A stretch of 64,000 nucleotides of DNA, taken from Flagellimonas chongwuensis (lineage in GTDB: Bacteria; Bacteroidota; Bacteroidia; Flavobacteriales; Flavobacteriaceae). Below the pieces are notes generated by a model, which saw only the letters and a list, made by a program, of their open reading frames with translations, did not search any database and was not told where the DNA came from. Positions 34,437-42,340 of the stretch are shown here, piece after piece. The position numbers and the translations under genes are program-made. How positions within the stretch are numbered: the first letter of the stretch is position 1; each line of letters begins with the position of its first letter. The stretch lies in assembly GCF_013376415.1 (NCBI RefSeq), contig NZ_WYET01000004.1, forward strand, positions 124,001 to 188,000, read 5' to 3'.

Positions 34437-34705
34437 CATTCCATACACTTTTACCTCCCTCACACCGTGGGTTCGGCAAAACAGTGTTCCTTTACATTTT
34501 TAAAAGGAAATTTTTTAAGAAGTGTATAATAAACTTTGCCATCGCTTCAACCCGCTCAAAAAAGAAAAGGTCTACAAGACCTTCACTTTTTATGCCGTAC
34601 CAAAGCTCAAGTTACATAACGCGAGAACATTATAGTACAAATGTCGTCATGTTGTATTTTAAGGGTTTGTCATTGGTAAGCTATAATTCTCCATATGGTT
34701 CAAAC
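34437..34705. repeat. Modular repeat, copy 5 (modules A and B, right edge of island)
   Basis: Module A (CCATTCCATACACTTTTACC, then TTCGGCAAAACAGTG) leads to the ACATAACGCG junction and module B up to CTATAATTCTCC, where similarity stops at ~34695. The remaining gap to the FKBP gene holds only that gene's terminator. The left part of the gap (34188-34436) shows no gene and is the LRR gene's upstream region. Confidence 0.82.
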
Positions 34706-34723
34706 GTCCTACTGGGCACAAAC

Positions 34724-34748
34724 AAAAAAACCACCCAAAGGGTGGCTT
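34724..34748 (-). terminator. Rho-independent terminator of the FKBP gene
   Basis: On the minus strand CCACCC-TTT-GGGTGG is followed by seven Ts. It lies 28 bp after the FKBP stop codon. Confidence 0.85.
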
Positions 34749-34775
34749 TAACAATATAGTGTGAAAATCGTGTAT

Positions 34776-35204
34776 TTATAGTATCTCAACCACTTCAAGG
34801 TCGAACACCAAATCCTGGCCTGCCAACGGATGGTTGGCATCGATGATAATATCTTCTTCTTCTACCTTGGCCACTCTAAACTGTTGCTCTTGCCCTTGGG
34901 CATTGGAGCCTACCAAGCCCATGCCTACCTCTGGTTTTAGGTCTTCGGGCAATTGTGTTTTAGAGATTTTCTGAAAAAGTGCCTCGTTCACCTCTCCATA
35001 GGCTTCTTGCTTGTCTATGGTGATGGTTTTCTTTTCATTGACCTCCATGTCAATAAGCCCTTTTTCAAAACCTGGTATAAGTTGACCCTGCCCCAAGGCT
35101 ACCTCCATAGGTTCGCGCTCCAATGAACTGTCAAAAACCTGTCCGTTGGTCAATTTACCTGTGTAGTGCACCTTTACAGTGTCATTCTCTTTTACTTTAC
35201 TCAT
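34776..35204 (-). CDS. FKBP-type peptidyl-prolyl isomerase, SlyD-like
   Basis: A 142-residue cytoplasmic protein. The FKBP part has TVKVHYTGKLTNGQVFDSS, VALGQGQLIPGFEKGLIDM and a C-terminal LVFDLEVVEIL. The insert-in-flap region (AYGEVNEALFQKISKTQLP and following) matches SlyD-like proteins without the His-rich metal tail. It isomerises Xaa-Pro bonds and chaperones folding. It stands alone with its own terminator, right of the island. Confidence 0.92.
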   Translation of the reverse strand: MSKVKENDTVKVHYTGKLTNGQVFDSSLEREPMEVALGQGQLIPGFEKGLIDMEVNEKKTITIDKQEAYGEVNEALFQKISKTQLPEDLKPEVGMGLVGSNAQGQEQQFRVAKVEEEDIIIDANHPLAGQDLVFDLEVVEIL

Positions 35205-35300
35205 AATTTTTGTTTATAGTTTTAAAATCAAAACGTTGCAAATATACAGGGTATAAAATGGTTCAACGAAAAGTTCTGGATTCGTTTTGCCAAAACCTCC

Positions 35301-36404
35301 TTAAAAATTGGATTTAAGCATCGCTAGCCATGATTTTTTTGCAACCTCTTTGTCCACCTTCCCCTTTAGACCAAACAGAGGCCGCAAAAACCATATCCTA
35401 CGAATAAGGAATTCGAACAACAAATAACATACTATAAAAGTGAACACCGTTATGGCTACAAACTGTAAAAACGGGTGAATCTTTAACGGCAAAATCAACA
35501 GGGCCCCCAAATACATCACAAACATATGGATGATATAAACAGGATAGGCCGCCTGGCTCAAATATTGCAACAGCCCGCTGGGCCTGTTCAAGTACCGATA
35601 GCCAAGACCAAGGATTCCTAAAATCCAACAATTGGATTCCAAGGCCATGAGGTATCCGGGAGCTTCCAACTGGAACTCCAAATACCGTACTGCATACAGG
35701 CTCAAGGCAAGTGCCAAATAGCCCCAGCGCCATTTTTTTACGGTATCCCAAAAATGTTGGCCACTGTAAACGAACAAATACCCAAAAAAGAAGGCCAATG
35801 CCCCTAAAAAGAACCCATGCCATGTTTCCGCATAAATGGAATACACCTGTGGTTCTACTAAAATGGCTTCCAACATAAAGAACAACGAAACCAACAAGGG
35901 GCCAACAGGGTTGGACATCAGTGAGCCCAATATTTGTTGAAACACCCCTCCTTCTCTTTGCTTTAAGAGATAAAAAACAGGTAAAAACAACAGCACGTAG
36001 ACAAAAATATTTCCCAAGAACCATAGATGCCCCATATGCGGATAGTATCCCAAAGGCAGTTTATAGAATTTTTGAAAAATAAACATATGCAACGGTGCAA
36101 TGGCCACTATCCCGAACAACAACGGCAACAAAATACGTCTGGTCCGCTCCCCTATCAATTGTTTCCAGTTACGTCTGCGCATGGCAAAAAAGAGCCCCAT
36201 GCCCGATACAAAGAACAGAATAGGGATACGCCATACATTGAGCAATGTCATCGGGGTCCATAGCCCTTCAAGGGATTGTTCGCTCCTTACAAAACCAACA
36301 AACATGGCCCAAGGTTGAAAAATAATGGCAATATGATAGATCAGTAACAGGGCAATGGTAATTACCCGCAACCAATCAATATCGTGTCTACGTGCTGTTT
36401 TCAT
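35301..36404 (-). CDS. Acyltransferase family 3 membrane protein (OpgC-like)
   Basis: A 367-residue integral membrane protein with ~10 hydrophobic helices. The N-terminal DIDWLRVITIALLLIYH (His in TM1) and RNWKQLIGERTRRILLPLL are typical of acyltransferase-3 proteins, which transfer acyl groups to glycans or lipids at the membrane. WHGFFLG and the YLSQAAYPVYIIH block also fit. The acceptor is unknown. The ankyrin gene upstream ends 23 nt before this start, so the two may be co-transcribed. Confidence 0.85.
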   Translation of the reverse strand: MKTARRHDIDWLRVITIALLLIYHIAIIFQPWAMFVGFVRSEQSLEGLWTPMTLLNVWRIPILFFVSGMGLFFAMRRRNWKQLIGERTRRILLPLLFGIVAIAPLHMFIFQKFYKLPLGYYPHMGHLWFLGNIFVYVLLFLPVFYLLKQREGGVFQQILGSLMSNPVGPLLVSLFFMLEAILVEPQVYSIYAETWHGFFLGALAFFFGYLFVYSGQHFWDTVKKWRWGYLALALSLYAVRYLEFQLEAPGYLMALESNCWILGILGLGYRYLNRPSGLLQYLSQAAYPVYIIHMFVMYLGALLILPLKIHPFLQFVAITVFTFIVCYLLFEFLIRRIWFLRPLFGLKGKVDKEVAKKSWLAMLKSNF

Positions 36405-36427
36405 GATGACTGTTGTTTTTTGATGGA

Positions 36428-36991
36428 TTATTGTAGCATTACGGCAATAGTAGGACGGGTCTCTTCAACCTCCTCCAAATCCAATTGCAAGCCAATAGGC
36501 CCCAATTGTTGCTGCATCATTTCGTAAATGGGCTTTACATCGGCAAACGGGCCCACAACGGTTTCGCGCGGTGTTGCACCGTAGTTGTTTTTTATTTTTT
36601 TGTCCGCGCCCGAATCCAATAGCATTTGAACAGCTTCGATTTTACAGAAGAAAGCGGCCACATGCAGTGCAGTGGAACCATCATTGTTTTTAATGGACAA
36701 ATCTGCTCCCGCATCTATCAAAGTTTGTGCAATGTCCTTCTTATCAAAAGTAATAGCTGTGATCAATGGAGTGGAACCGCTAAGGGCGTCCTTTTCATTG
36801 ATGTCGGTCCCAGCTTTGATATGCTGTTCCACCACTTCCAGATTTCCAGCGACCACGGCAGCAGAAAGGGCCACATCAGGGGCTTTTACCTCTGTTTTGG
36901 CAGTTTCTTCCTTATCGGAGGTTGACTTTTTTTGTCCGCAGGCGGATAGGCTTACCATTACAATAAGCAATGCGTACTTTAGATGTTTCAT
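36428..36991 (-). CDS. Ankyrin-repeat lipoprotein
   Basis: A 187-residue lipoprotein; ATG 36991 gives MKHLKYALLIVMVSLSAC, a clean lipobox signal, whereas the upstream in-frame ATGs do not. Three ankyrin repeats follow (about residues 50-165): ALSGSTPLITAITFDKKDIA, DGSTALHVAAFFCKIEAVQM and NYGATPRETVVG. Ankyrin repeats bind other proteins; the partner is unknown. Convergent with nothing; it is divergent from the AraC-TPR gene. Confidence 0.78.
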   Translation of the reverse strand: MKHLKYALLIVMVSLSACGQKKSTSDKEETAKTEVKAPDVALSAAVVAGNLEVVEQHIKAGTDINEKDALSGSTPLITAITFDKKDIAQTLIDAGADLSIKNNDGSTALHVAAFFCKIEAVQMLLDSGADKKIKNNYGATPRETVVGPFADVKPIYEMMQQQLGPIGLQLDLEEVEETRPTIAVMLQ

Positions 36992-37195
36992 TGAATTGTT
37001 TTTAAAATTTTTCATGACTTTTCGTTTTAAGTATTGAACAATAAATTTTACGTTACAAAGATTCCCCAAAGCCTGATGCAGTACTAATCAGCTATGCCGC
37101 GTTGTATGTAAGTCTTGCGCAGTCCATAAAAATTATGGTGCATGGATATAAATTATGCGGCAAAACCTGCATTTTCTCCATGGAAAGGAATCGCT

Positions 37196-37203
37196 TATAT
37201 TTG
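37196..37203 (+). promoter_or_regulatory. TAnnTTTG promoter box of the AraC-TPR gene
   Basis: TATATTTG matches the Bacteroidota -7 consensus TAnnTTTG and lies 35 bp before the ATG at 37238. The upstream -33 element is not clear. Confidence 0.45.
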
Positions 37204-37237
37204 TTAAACCCATGCAGCTATCAATCTGCAAACCACC

Positions 37238-38878
37238 ATGCTAGACAAACCAAAAGGGCAGAAATTTACCTATGAGGCCAAAGCCATCGTACTGGAACAT
37301 CTGGGCGATGAACATTTTGGCGTATCGGAATTGGCAGATGCCATGCATATGAGCCGCTCCAGCCTGCTCCGTAAATGCAAAAAGCAGACACAATTATCCG
37401 CCAGTCAGTTTATTCGACAAATCCGATTGGAAGAGGCCATGGAATTGCTCAGGGAATCCGACCTTACGGTTTCGGAGGTGTCCTATCGGGTAGGGTTTGG
37501 CAGTACTTCTTATTTTATCAAATGTTTTCGGGAACATTACGGCCACCCTCCCGGAGAAGTTGGTAAACTTGGTTTTGAAGCTGAACGGGAGAACACATCC
37601 ACTCCATTTTGGATAAAATACAAATGGGCCATTATGGCCTTGGCCATTCTTGTTATCAGTGGTGTTGCTTATCTACTTTTGCCTTCCTCCCCTACTACTG
37701 CCGATGCATCACAAAAAACAAACTTGGAAAAATCCATTGCGGTACTTCCGTTCAAAAATGAAAGCAGTGATTCCACCAACCTGTATTTTGTCAATGGTTT
37801 GATGGAAGCGTCGTTAGGGAACCTTCAAAAAATTGAGGATTTACGTGTAATTAGTCGGACATCGGTAGAAAAATACCGCAATTCCAACCAGAATATAGGT
37901 GAAATCGCCTATGAACTGAACGTGAACTATGTCGTGGAAGGAAGTGGCCAAAAAGTGGGCGACCAAGTTATGCTCAATATCCAATTGATCGATGCCGCTA
38001 CGGATACACGAATCTGGGGCGAACAATACACACACAAGGTGATCGACATTTTCGCAGTGCAGAACGAAGTCGCAAAAAAAATTGCCGATGCCATCAAGGC
38101 CAAGGTAACTCCATCCGAATTGGAACTAATCGATAAGAAACCAACCGATAACCTAGCCGCATACGATTATTATCTGCAGGCCCAAGAACCCTTTAACCGG
38201 CAAACGGAAGAAGGTCTTTTGGAAGCCATTCCATTGTTTGAAAAAGCCATTGGGGAAGATTCTGAATTTGCCTTGGTATATGCAGACCTGGCAATTGCAT
38301 ACTACTATCTTGACCTTTATAAGAAAGAAAAACAGCATACCGAGATCATCAACAACTATGCTGACAAAGCCTTGTTGCACGATTCAAAATTAACCGAAAG
38401 TTTGATTGCCAAAGCTTTGTATTATGAACATATTGGGGACTATAGATTGGCTGTCCCCCATTTGGAAAAAGCGTTGGAATACAACCCCAATTCTTCGGGG
38501 GTGGTAAATATGTTGTCCACTCTTTATGCCAACAAACTGCCCAATACCGGAAAATATTTGGAATATGCGCTAAGAGGCATTCAATTGGATGTGGCGGACA
38601 ACGATACGGCCAAGAGCTATATTTATCTTCATTTGAGCAACGCCCTTATACAATCGGGGTTTACCGAAGAAGCCTTGGAATACATTGACAAAGCAATTGA
38701 GCTATTTCCGCAAAACCCTTATGCCCCATATCTTAAGGCCTATATCCGTTATGCCAAGAACCAGGACATTAAGCAGACTTTGAATGCCATAAAACGGGAG
38801 CTTCAGAAGGATACTACCCGCTTGGACATTTTACAGGAAGTGAGTGGCCAAACTGCACTACTTTCAAAAAGAATATGA
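37238..38878 (+). CDS. AraC-type HTH/TM/TPR regulator, 5' part of a frameshifted gene
   Basis: A 546-residue frame. Residues ~15-115 are an AraC/XylS HTH (ADAMHMSRSSLLRKCK and VSEVSYRVGFGSTSYFIKCF). A TM helix lies at ~127-147. A periplasmic-type domain (SIAVLPFKNESSDSTN, ~165-285, TolB-N-like) is next, followed by TPR repeats (~300-530) ending in ILQEVSGQTALLSKRI. The last residues are out of keeping with TPRs, because a 4-bp duplication (AGTG)2 at 38839-38846 shifts the frame. The real protein continues in the next frame. Membrane-linked HTH-TPR proteins of this type are common in flavobacteria. Confidence 0.8.
   Translation: MLDKPKGQKFTYEAKAIVLEHLGDEHFGVSELADAMHMSRSSLLRKCKKQTQLSASQFIRQIRLEEAMELLRESDLTVSEVSYRVGFGSTSYFIKCFREHYGHPPGEVGKLGFEAERENTSTPFWIKYKWAIMALAILVISGVAYLLLPSSPTTADASQKTNLEKSIAVLPFKNESSDSTNLYFVNGLMEASLGNLQKIEDLRVISRTSVEKYRNSNQNIGEIAYELNVNYVVEGSGQKVGDQVMLNIQLIDAATDTRIWGEQYTHKVIDIFAVQNEVAKKIADAIKAKVTPSELELIDKKPTDNLAAYDYYLQAQEPFNRQTEEGLLEAIPLFEKAIGEDSEFALVYADLAIAYYYLDLYKKEKQHTEIINNYADKALLHDSKLTESLIAKALYYEHIGDYRLAVPHLEKALEYNPNSSGVVNMLSTLYANKLPNTGKYLEYALRGIQLDVADNDTAKSYIYLHLSNALIQSGFTEEALEYIDKAIELFPQNPYAPYLKAYIRYAKNQDIKQTLNAIKRELQKDTTRLDILQEVSGQTALLSKRI
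38839..38846 (+). other. 4-bp tandem duplication causing a frameshift
   Basis: AGTGAGTG lies at the break between the two frames of the AraC-TPR gene. Removing one AGTG gives LQEVAKLHYFQKEYDSAYRY, a continuous TPR, so the 688-residue gene is interrupted by this duplication or by a sequencing artefact. Confidence 0.75.
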
Positions 38879-39305
38879 CAGTGCTTACAGATATTACAAG
38901 TCATATAATGAGATGAAAAAGGCCCGTGGATTGAATATTTATCCTCAAGAGGATATCAAAATCGGGGTAACCTATGAAAAAATGGGGCATCAAAAAGAAG
39001 CTGATGAACTATTGGCAGCCTATACCGATTACTGTGTAAATGATAAATCTATATACCAACCTGCAAGTATGGCGGTAAAATATGCCTATGAGAACAAATT
39101 TGATCAGGCCATTGAACAATTGGAAGCATTTGCCGCCAAAAACCATTTTCAGTATTGGATTGTATTGTTTATGGGATTGGACCCTAACCTGGAGAAGCTC
39201 GAAGTACACCCAGAATACCAAAACGTGATAAAAAAAATAGCGAATAGATTTTGGGACAACCATAATCGACTTGAAGAGACTTTGAAAGAAAAAAAACTGC
39301 TCTGA
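38844..39305 (+). CDS. TPR domain, 3' part of the frameshifted AraC-TPR gene
   Basis: A 153-residue frame starting at a GTG that overlaps the end of the previous frame. It reads KLHYFQKEYDSAYRYYKSYNE (a TPR helix pair), continues with KIGVTYEKMGHQKEADELL, and ends with HPEYQNVIKKIANRFWDN. It has no plausible start of its own and continues the upstream gene after the 4-bp duplication. Independent expression is doubtful. Together the two frames make the usual full-length protein. Confidence 0.7.
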   Translation: MAKLHYFQKEYDSAYRYYKSYNEMKKARGLNIYPQEDIKIGVTYEKMGHQKEADELLAAYTDYCVNDKSIYQPASMAVKYAYENKFDQAIEQLEAFAAKNHFQYWIVLFMGLDPNLEKLEVHPEYQNVIKKIANRFWDNHNRLEETLKEKKLL

Positions 39306-39344
39306 ACGATAGAAATTTATGGCCCACTGGGCATTCAAAAGCAA

Positions 39345-39380
39345 AAAAGCTCATACCTCTCCGGTACAAGCTTTTCTTTA
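39345..39380. terminator. Hairpin terminator between convergent genes
   Basis: AAAAGCT-CA-TACC pairs with GGTA-CA-AGCTTTT, a compound stem with a CA/CA internal loop, followed by a T-rich tail. It lies between the TPR gene and the leishmanolysin-like gene and could serve both strands. Confidence 0.65.
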
Positions 39381-39397
39381 TGCATGGGGTAAAAGTT

Positions 39398-40462
39398 TTA
39401 CTTTTTATTACCCGTATTTACGAAACCCACGGGCATCAACAATATTTCTTTGGAAGCTATGTTGAGCCCTTCGGAGGTATCACCTTCCTCTAAGGTGCTT
39501 AAATCAACACCTGGTGTTCCTCGTGGTAGGTCGTACTGCTCCCCTACGCTCGCTGCACCATAGCCCAGGTCTTGCATGGAACCGGCCGTAATCCTGCTCA
39601 ATGGATTTTCACCCAAGTTCAAGAACCCGGTCATCAATTCATTGTTCAATGTGGACTCTTGCCAGTGGCCAAATGCCGTTCCTGGTCCATAAAGGCTTTC
39701 TATGGGCAGTTCCCCTGCTCCTCCTTCTGCATTCCAGAATACGTTCGCTTTGTGTCCTGCAAAATATGGTGTGGTCTCGCCACCTAGCATCAAGGTTCTG
39801 TCAAATCCAAAATCAGCCGTGTTCCAAAGTGTACCAATGCCCAAAACGTGCCCCATTTCGTGTACGATCACATCTTCGAACAAGTCCAGGCTTTCCAAAA
39901 AGTCCAAGTCCTCTACGTCAAAATACATAACGCCCGAAATTGGCAAGAAATCACTTGTGCGGACAAAGTTGGGCCCTGCCTGTCCCAATATACCACCAGG
40001 ACCATCAATTGGCGCTAGGGCTACCTCGATCACAATATCATCAAGAGTTCCATCTACCGCTGGAGGAAAACCGGTAAATGCCGATGGAATGGTTCCTGTT
40101 ATGGACGGAACGTCCTTTATAATGATTCGCTCCCATCGGGCTGCAGCTTGATCAAATACTTCTTGCTGTCTTTCGGTAGGTGGCAATAAAAACTTTAGGC
40201 TGATATTAAAGCGTCCGTTATCGGTACCTGCGGCACCTGTTGCCCTTGCGGTCGAAATATCCGTAGTGATCAAATCATCCAAAATAATGGGCTCTCCTGT
40301 GCGTGCTGCAAGTGTAACCAACTTAGGTTCGGACTTTTGGATGGAGTTTACATCTTCGTCCATACCAACATCGTTGGAGCAAGAGGAAAAAATCAGCATT
40401 CCCGCGGCTGCTGTAAATGATAAAGAATTGCGGAAAGATTTTGTGAGGTTTCTCGTAATCAT
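39398..40462 (-). CDS. Leishmanolysin-like metalloprotease lipoprotein
   Basis: A 354-residue lipoprotein (FSSC, Cys28). The zinc motif HEMGHVLGIG (201-210) has the extended HExxHxxGxx form of metzincins/leishmanolysin-like proteases. GILGQAG (158-163) and the long downstream segment GHWQESTLNNELMTG fit this family, whose third His ligand (FGHWQES) follows. It likely acts at the cell surface on proteins. It is convergent with the TPR gene. Confidence 0.8.
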   Translation of the reverse strand: MITRNLTKSFRNSLSFTAAAGMLIFSSCSNDVGMDEDVNSIQKSEPKLVTLAARTGEPIILDDLITTDISTARATGAAGTDNGRFNISLKFLLPPTERQQEVFDQAAARWERIIIKDVPSITGTIPSAFTGFPPAVDGTLDDIVIEVALAPIDGPGGILGQAGPNFVRTSDFLPISGVMYFDVEDLDFLESLDLFEDVIVHEMGHVLGIGTLWNTADFGFDRTLMLGGETTPYFAGHKANVFWNAEGGAGELPIESLYGPGTAFGHWQESTLNNELMTGFLNLGENPLSRITAGSMQDLGYGAASVGEQYDLPRGTPGVDLSTLEEGDTSEGLNIASKEILLMPVGFVNTGNKK

Positions 40463-40633
40463 GTTCTCAATTTTTAAGTTAATCTAGTAAACCAGAGTTT
40501 TGATTTTAACTAAATTTAACAAAAAAAAGTAGATTACTCTAACCTTGTAACAAAACAGCAATGATTATGTATGGAATGATATTATCTATGTAAGAATGGT
40601 TGTTTTTTAATGATGATTGATTGAATACAGAAA

Positions 40634-41479
40634 TCACTTTTCGTTGACCTCTACCAATTTATCATCATTCCATTCACCACCTGCGACCACATCTCCCTCG
40701 GCATCATAGAACCTACCTGCTCCGTTTCGCTTATCGTTTTTCCACTCACCGGTGTACTTTTCCCCATTGGGCCAGTAGTAGGTGCCGTATCCATTACGCT
40801 TGTCATCTTCATAGCTTCCCACATAATATTCGCCATCGGCCCAGTAAAAGGTACCCTCGCCATGGCGCTGGTTGTTTTTCCAATCACCTTCGTACCTACT
40901 TCCGGTCTCTAAAAGTGCAACGCCAAAACCGTGGGCCTTGCCATCTTTCACCTGACCGATATAGTGTAGTTGATTGCCTTTCTTGCTTTTGAACGTAAGA
41001 TATTCCCCAAATGATTTTTGCTGCAACTGTTTTTTAAGACGGGTCAATTGTACTTTGGCCTTTTCCAAGGAAAAGTTGATGGAATCATATTTTCTAACGG
41101 CTTCCTCTTCGGCCCAGTTTGATTCTTGGATGGTATCTTGTCTTGCAGTTACGCTGTCGGGCATGGGGCTGACAACTATTTTGTTTTGCTTTAACTTTTC
41201 CGCCAAGGCTATGCGTAAAGGAATCACCATATTGTTTTCCTTGCTGGAATTCATGGAAGCATGGTATGATGAAATTGCAGTATCATAATCTTCTTGGAGC
41301 AACAAAGAATCTATTCGGTTCAGTTGCTCATAGGCATTTATTTTTTCTGAAATAACCTTGTTTTCTTCTTTGACCTGCGCAAGGTCTTTTTGAAGTTGAA
41401 CCGAACGGGATGCAAAGAAAAACATTGCCACGGCAAAAAGTGCTAAAAGTATATAGGGAGCGTATTTTTTTATTTTCAT
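40634..41479 (-). CDS. MORN-repeat membrane-anchored protein
   Basis: A 281-residue protein with an N-terminal TM helix (residues ~8-25), a coiled-coil region (~30-160) rich in Lys/Glu/Gln, and six MORN-like repeats (~170-275; YEGDWKNNQRHGEGTFYW, YVGSYEDDKRNGYGTYYW, YTGEWKNDKRNGAGRFYD). MORN repeats bind membranes or proteins. It is the last gene of a three-gene minus-strand operon with the DUF2490 protein and the large MORN-like protein upstream. Confidence 0.8.
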   Translation of the reverse strand: MKIKKYAPYILLALFAVAMFFFASRSVQLQKDLAQVKEENKVISEKINAYEQLNRIDSLLLQEDYDTAISSYHASMNSSKENNMVIPLRIALAEKLKQNKIVVSPMPDSVTARQDTIQESNWAEEEAVRKYDSINFSLEKAKVQLTRLKKQLQQKSFGEYLTFKSKKGNQLHYIGQVKDGKAHGFGVALLETGSRYEGDWKNNQRHGEGTFYWADGEYYVGSYEDDKRNGYGTYYWPNGEKYTGEWKNDKRNGAGRFYDAEGDVVAGGEWNDDKLVEVNEK

Positions 41480-41513
41480 GCGTTAATTGCTTGGTTCACT
41501 ATTACATACGTGG

Positions 41514-42338
41514 TTAATCGGTCAAATGGACGTCCGGTAACTTTTTTTTAACTCTTCTAAAGTCAGGAGAATAATACATATGGAATCGCAATGTCCAACC
41601 TTGTTGATAATAACCTCCATTGTACCTTTCCTGTCCTTGGTTGTACAAAAGGCCTGCGGCGAATGTGAGCCGTGGGGTAACAATATATCCAATAGTAGTT
41701 GTTAACCGAAGGTCTTCCATTGGACTTGCGACCACCTCCTTGCCGCTCTGCATGATCAATTCCGCCTCTGGTGCCACATAAATGGTTTTGGGGCTGAGTT
41801 TATTATTGTTCAAAGGGATTTTTGCCCTGAACATGTATCGCCAACGGTTTCTGAAAATATAGTCGCTGTTCTCCGTAAAGCCTTTGCTCCAACGGTGCTC
41901 TATTCGAATTCGATGATAGAACATGGCCGAATAAAACGGCATGGCAAACTGATATTGGTGCCAGATACGCCATTCGGGAACCACATTTTTACCTTCCGAA
42001 TCTTCATCGGTATTAAAATTGATACGCACTACCCCACCCAATCTAAAATTGGTCTTTTTGTTGAAAATATAACCAATGGCATGTCGGTTATAAATTTGAC
42101 CGATCTGTCCAATAAACGGGGTGCTTTTGGTTTCCTGAAACCTAAAATGGGTCTGGGCATCCCAGAAGAATCGTTTACCTATTCTTATGTTCCCATAGGT
42201 GTTGACCCAGACTTTCGTCTTTGGGTCCTTGTACTGTGAGGTCTCCGGAAGCACTTCGGGTTCTGATTCTTGTGCAAAAACCGTACATCCAAATAATAAG
42301 ACAACAACCGCCAAAAAGCTATTTCTACTATTCCTCAT
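41514..42338 (-). CDS. DUF2490 outer-membrane-type protein
   Basis: A 274-residue protein with a cleavable signal (FAQ) followed by alternating strands of an outer-membrane beta-barrel, with many aromatic residues (RFQETKSTPFIGQIGQIYN, RHAIGYIF, YSAMFYHRIRIEHRW). DUF2490 is an uncharacterised outer-membrane family. It starts 2 nt after the upstream gene ends, which shows operon coupling. The partner MORN proteins suggest a shared envelope role. Confidence 0.75.
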   Translation of the reverse strand: MRNSRNSFLAVVVLLFGCTVFAQESEPEVLPETSQYKDPKTKVWVNTYGNIRIGKRFFWDAQTHFRFQETKSTPFIGQIGQIYNRHAIGYIFNKKTNFRLGGVVRINFNTDEDSEGKNVVPEWRIWHQYQFAMPFYSAMFYHRIRIEHRWSKGFTENSDYIFRNRWRYMFRAKIPLNNNKLSPKTIYVAPEAELIMQSGKEVVASPMEDLRLTTTIGYIVTPRLTFAAGLLYNQGQERYNGGYYQQGWTLRFHMYYSPDFRRVKKKLPDVHLTD

Positions 42339-42340
42339 GC

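Larger units (their letters stand above)
16380..34705. mobile_element. Cassette-like defence island delimited by modular repeats
   Basis: Between the universal stress protein gene and the FKBP gene lies ~18.3 kb of visibly A+T-richer DNA whose genes are mostly on the minus strand and include several defence families. Modular noncoding repeats (A, B, C and D, listed separately) interrupt it and mark five blocks: 16.38-17.21, 17.24-21.9, 21.98-26.8, 27.4-32.5 and 32.5-34.7 kb. D typically lies just after the 3' end of a minus-strand operon, and A-B-C lie past its 5' end. No integrase, transposase or tRNA is present in the window, so the mobility mechanism is unknown. That this is a horizontally acquired island is inference from content and repeats. 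Confidence 0.6.

Noticed and set aside
16380..34705. Classical integron cassette array
   Set aside because: The junctions lack the paired GTTRRRY and RYYYAAC attC cores, and no IntI gene is present in the window.
27412..34705. CRISPR array in the repeat-rich island
   Set aside because: The repeats are hundreds of bp long, separated by genes, with no regular short spacers and no cas genes.
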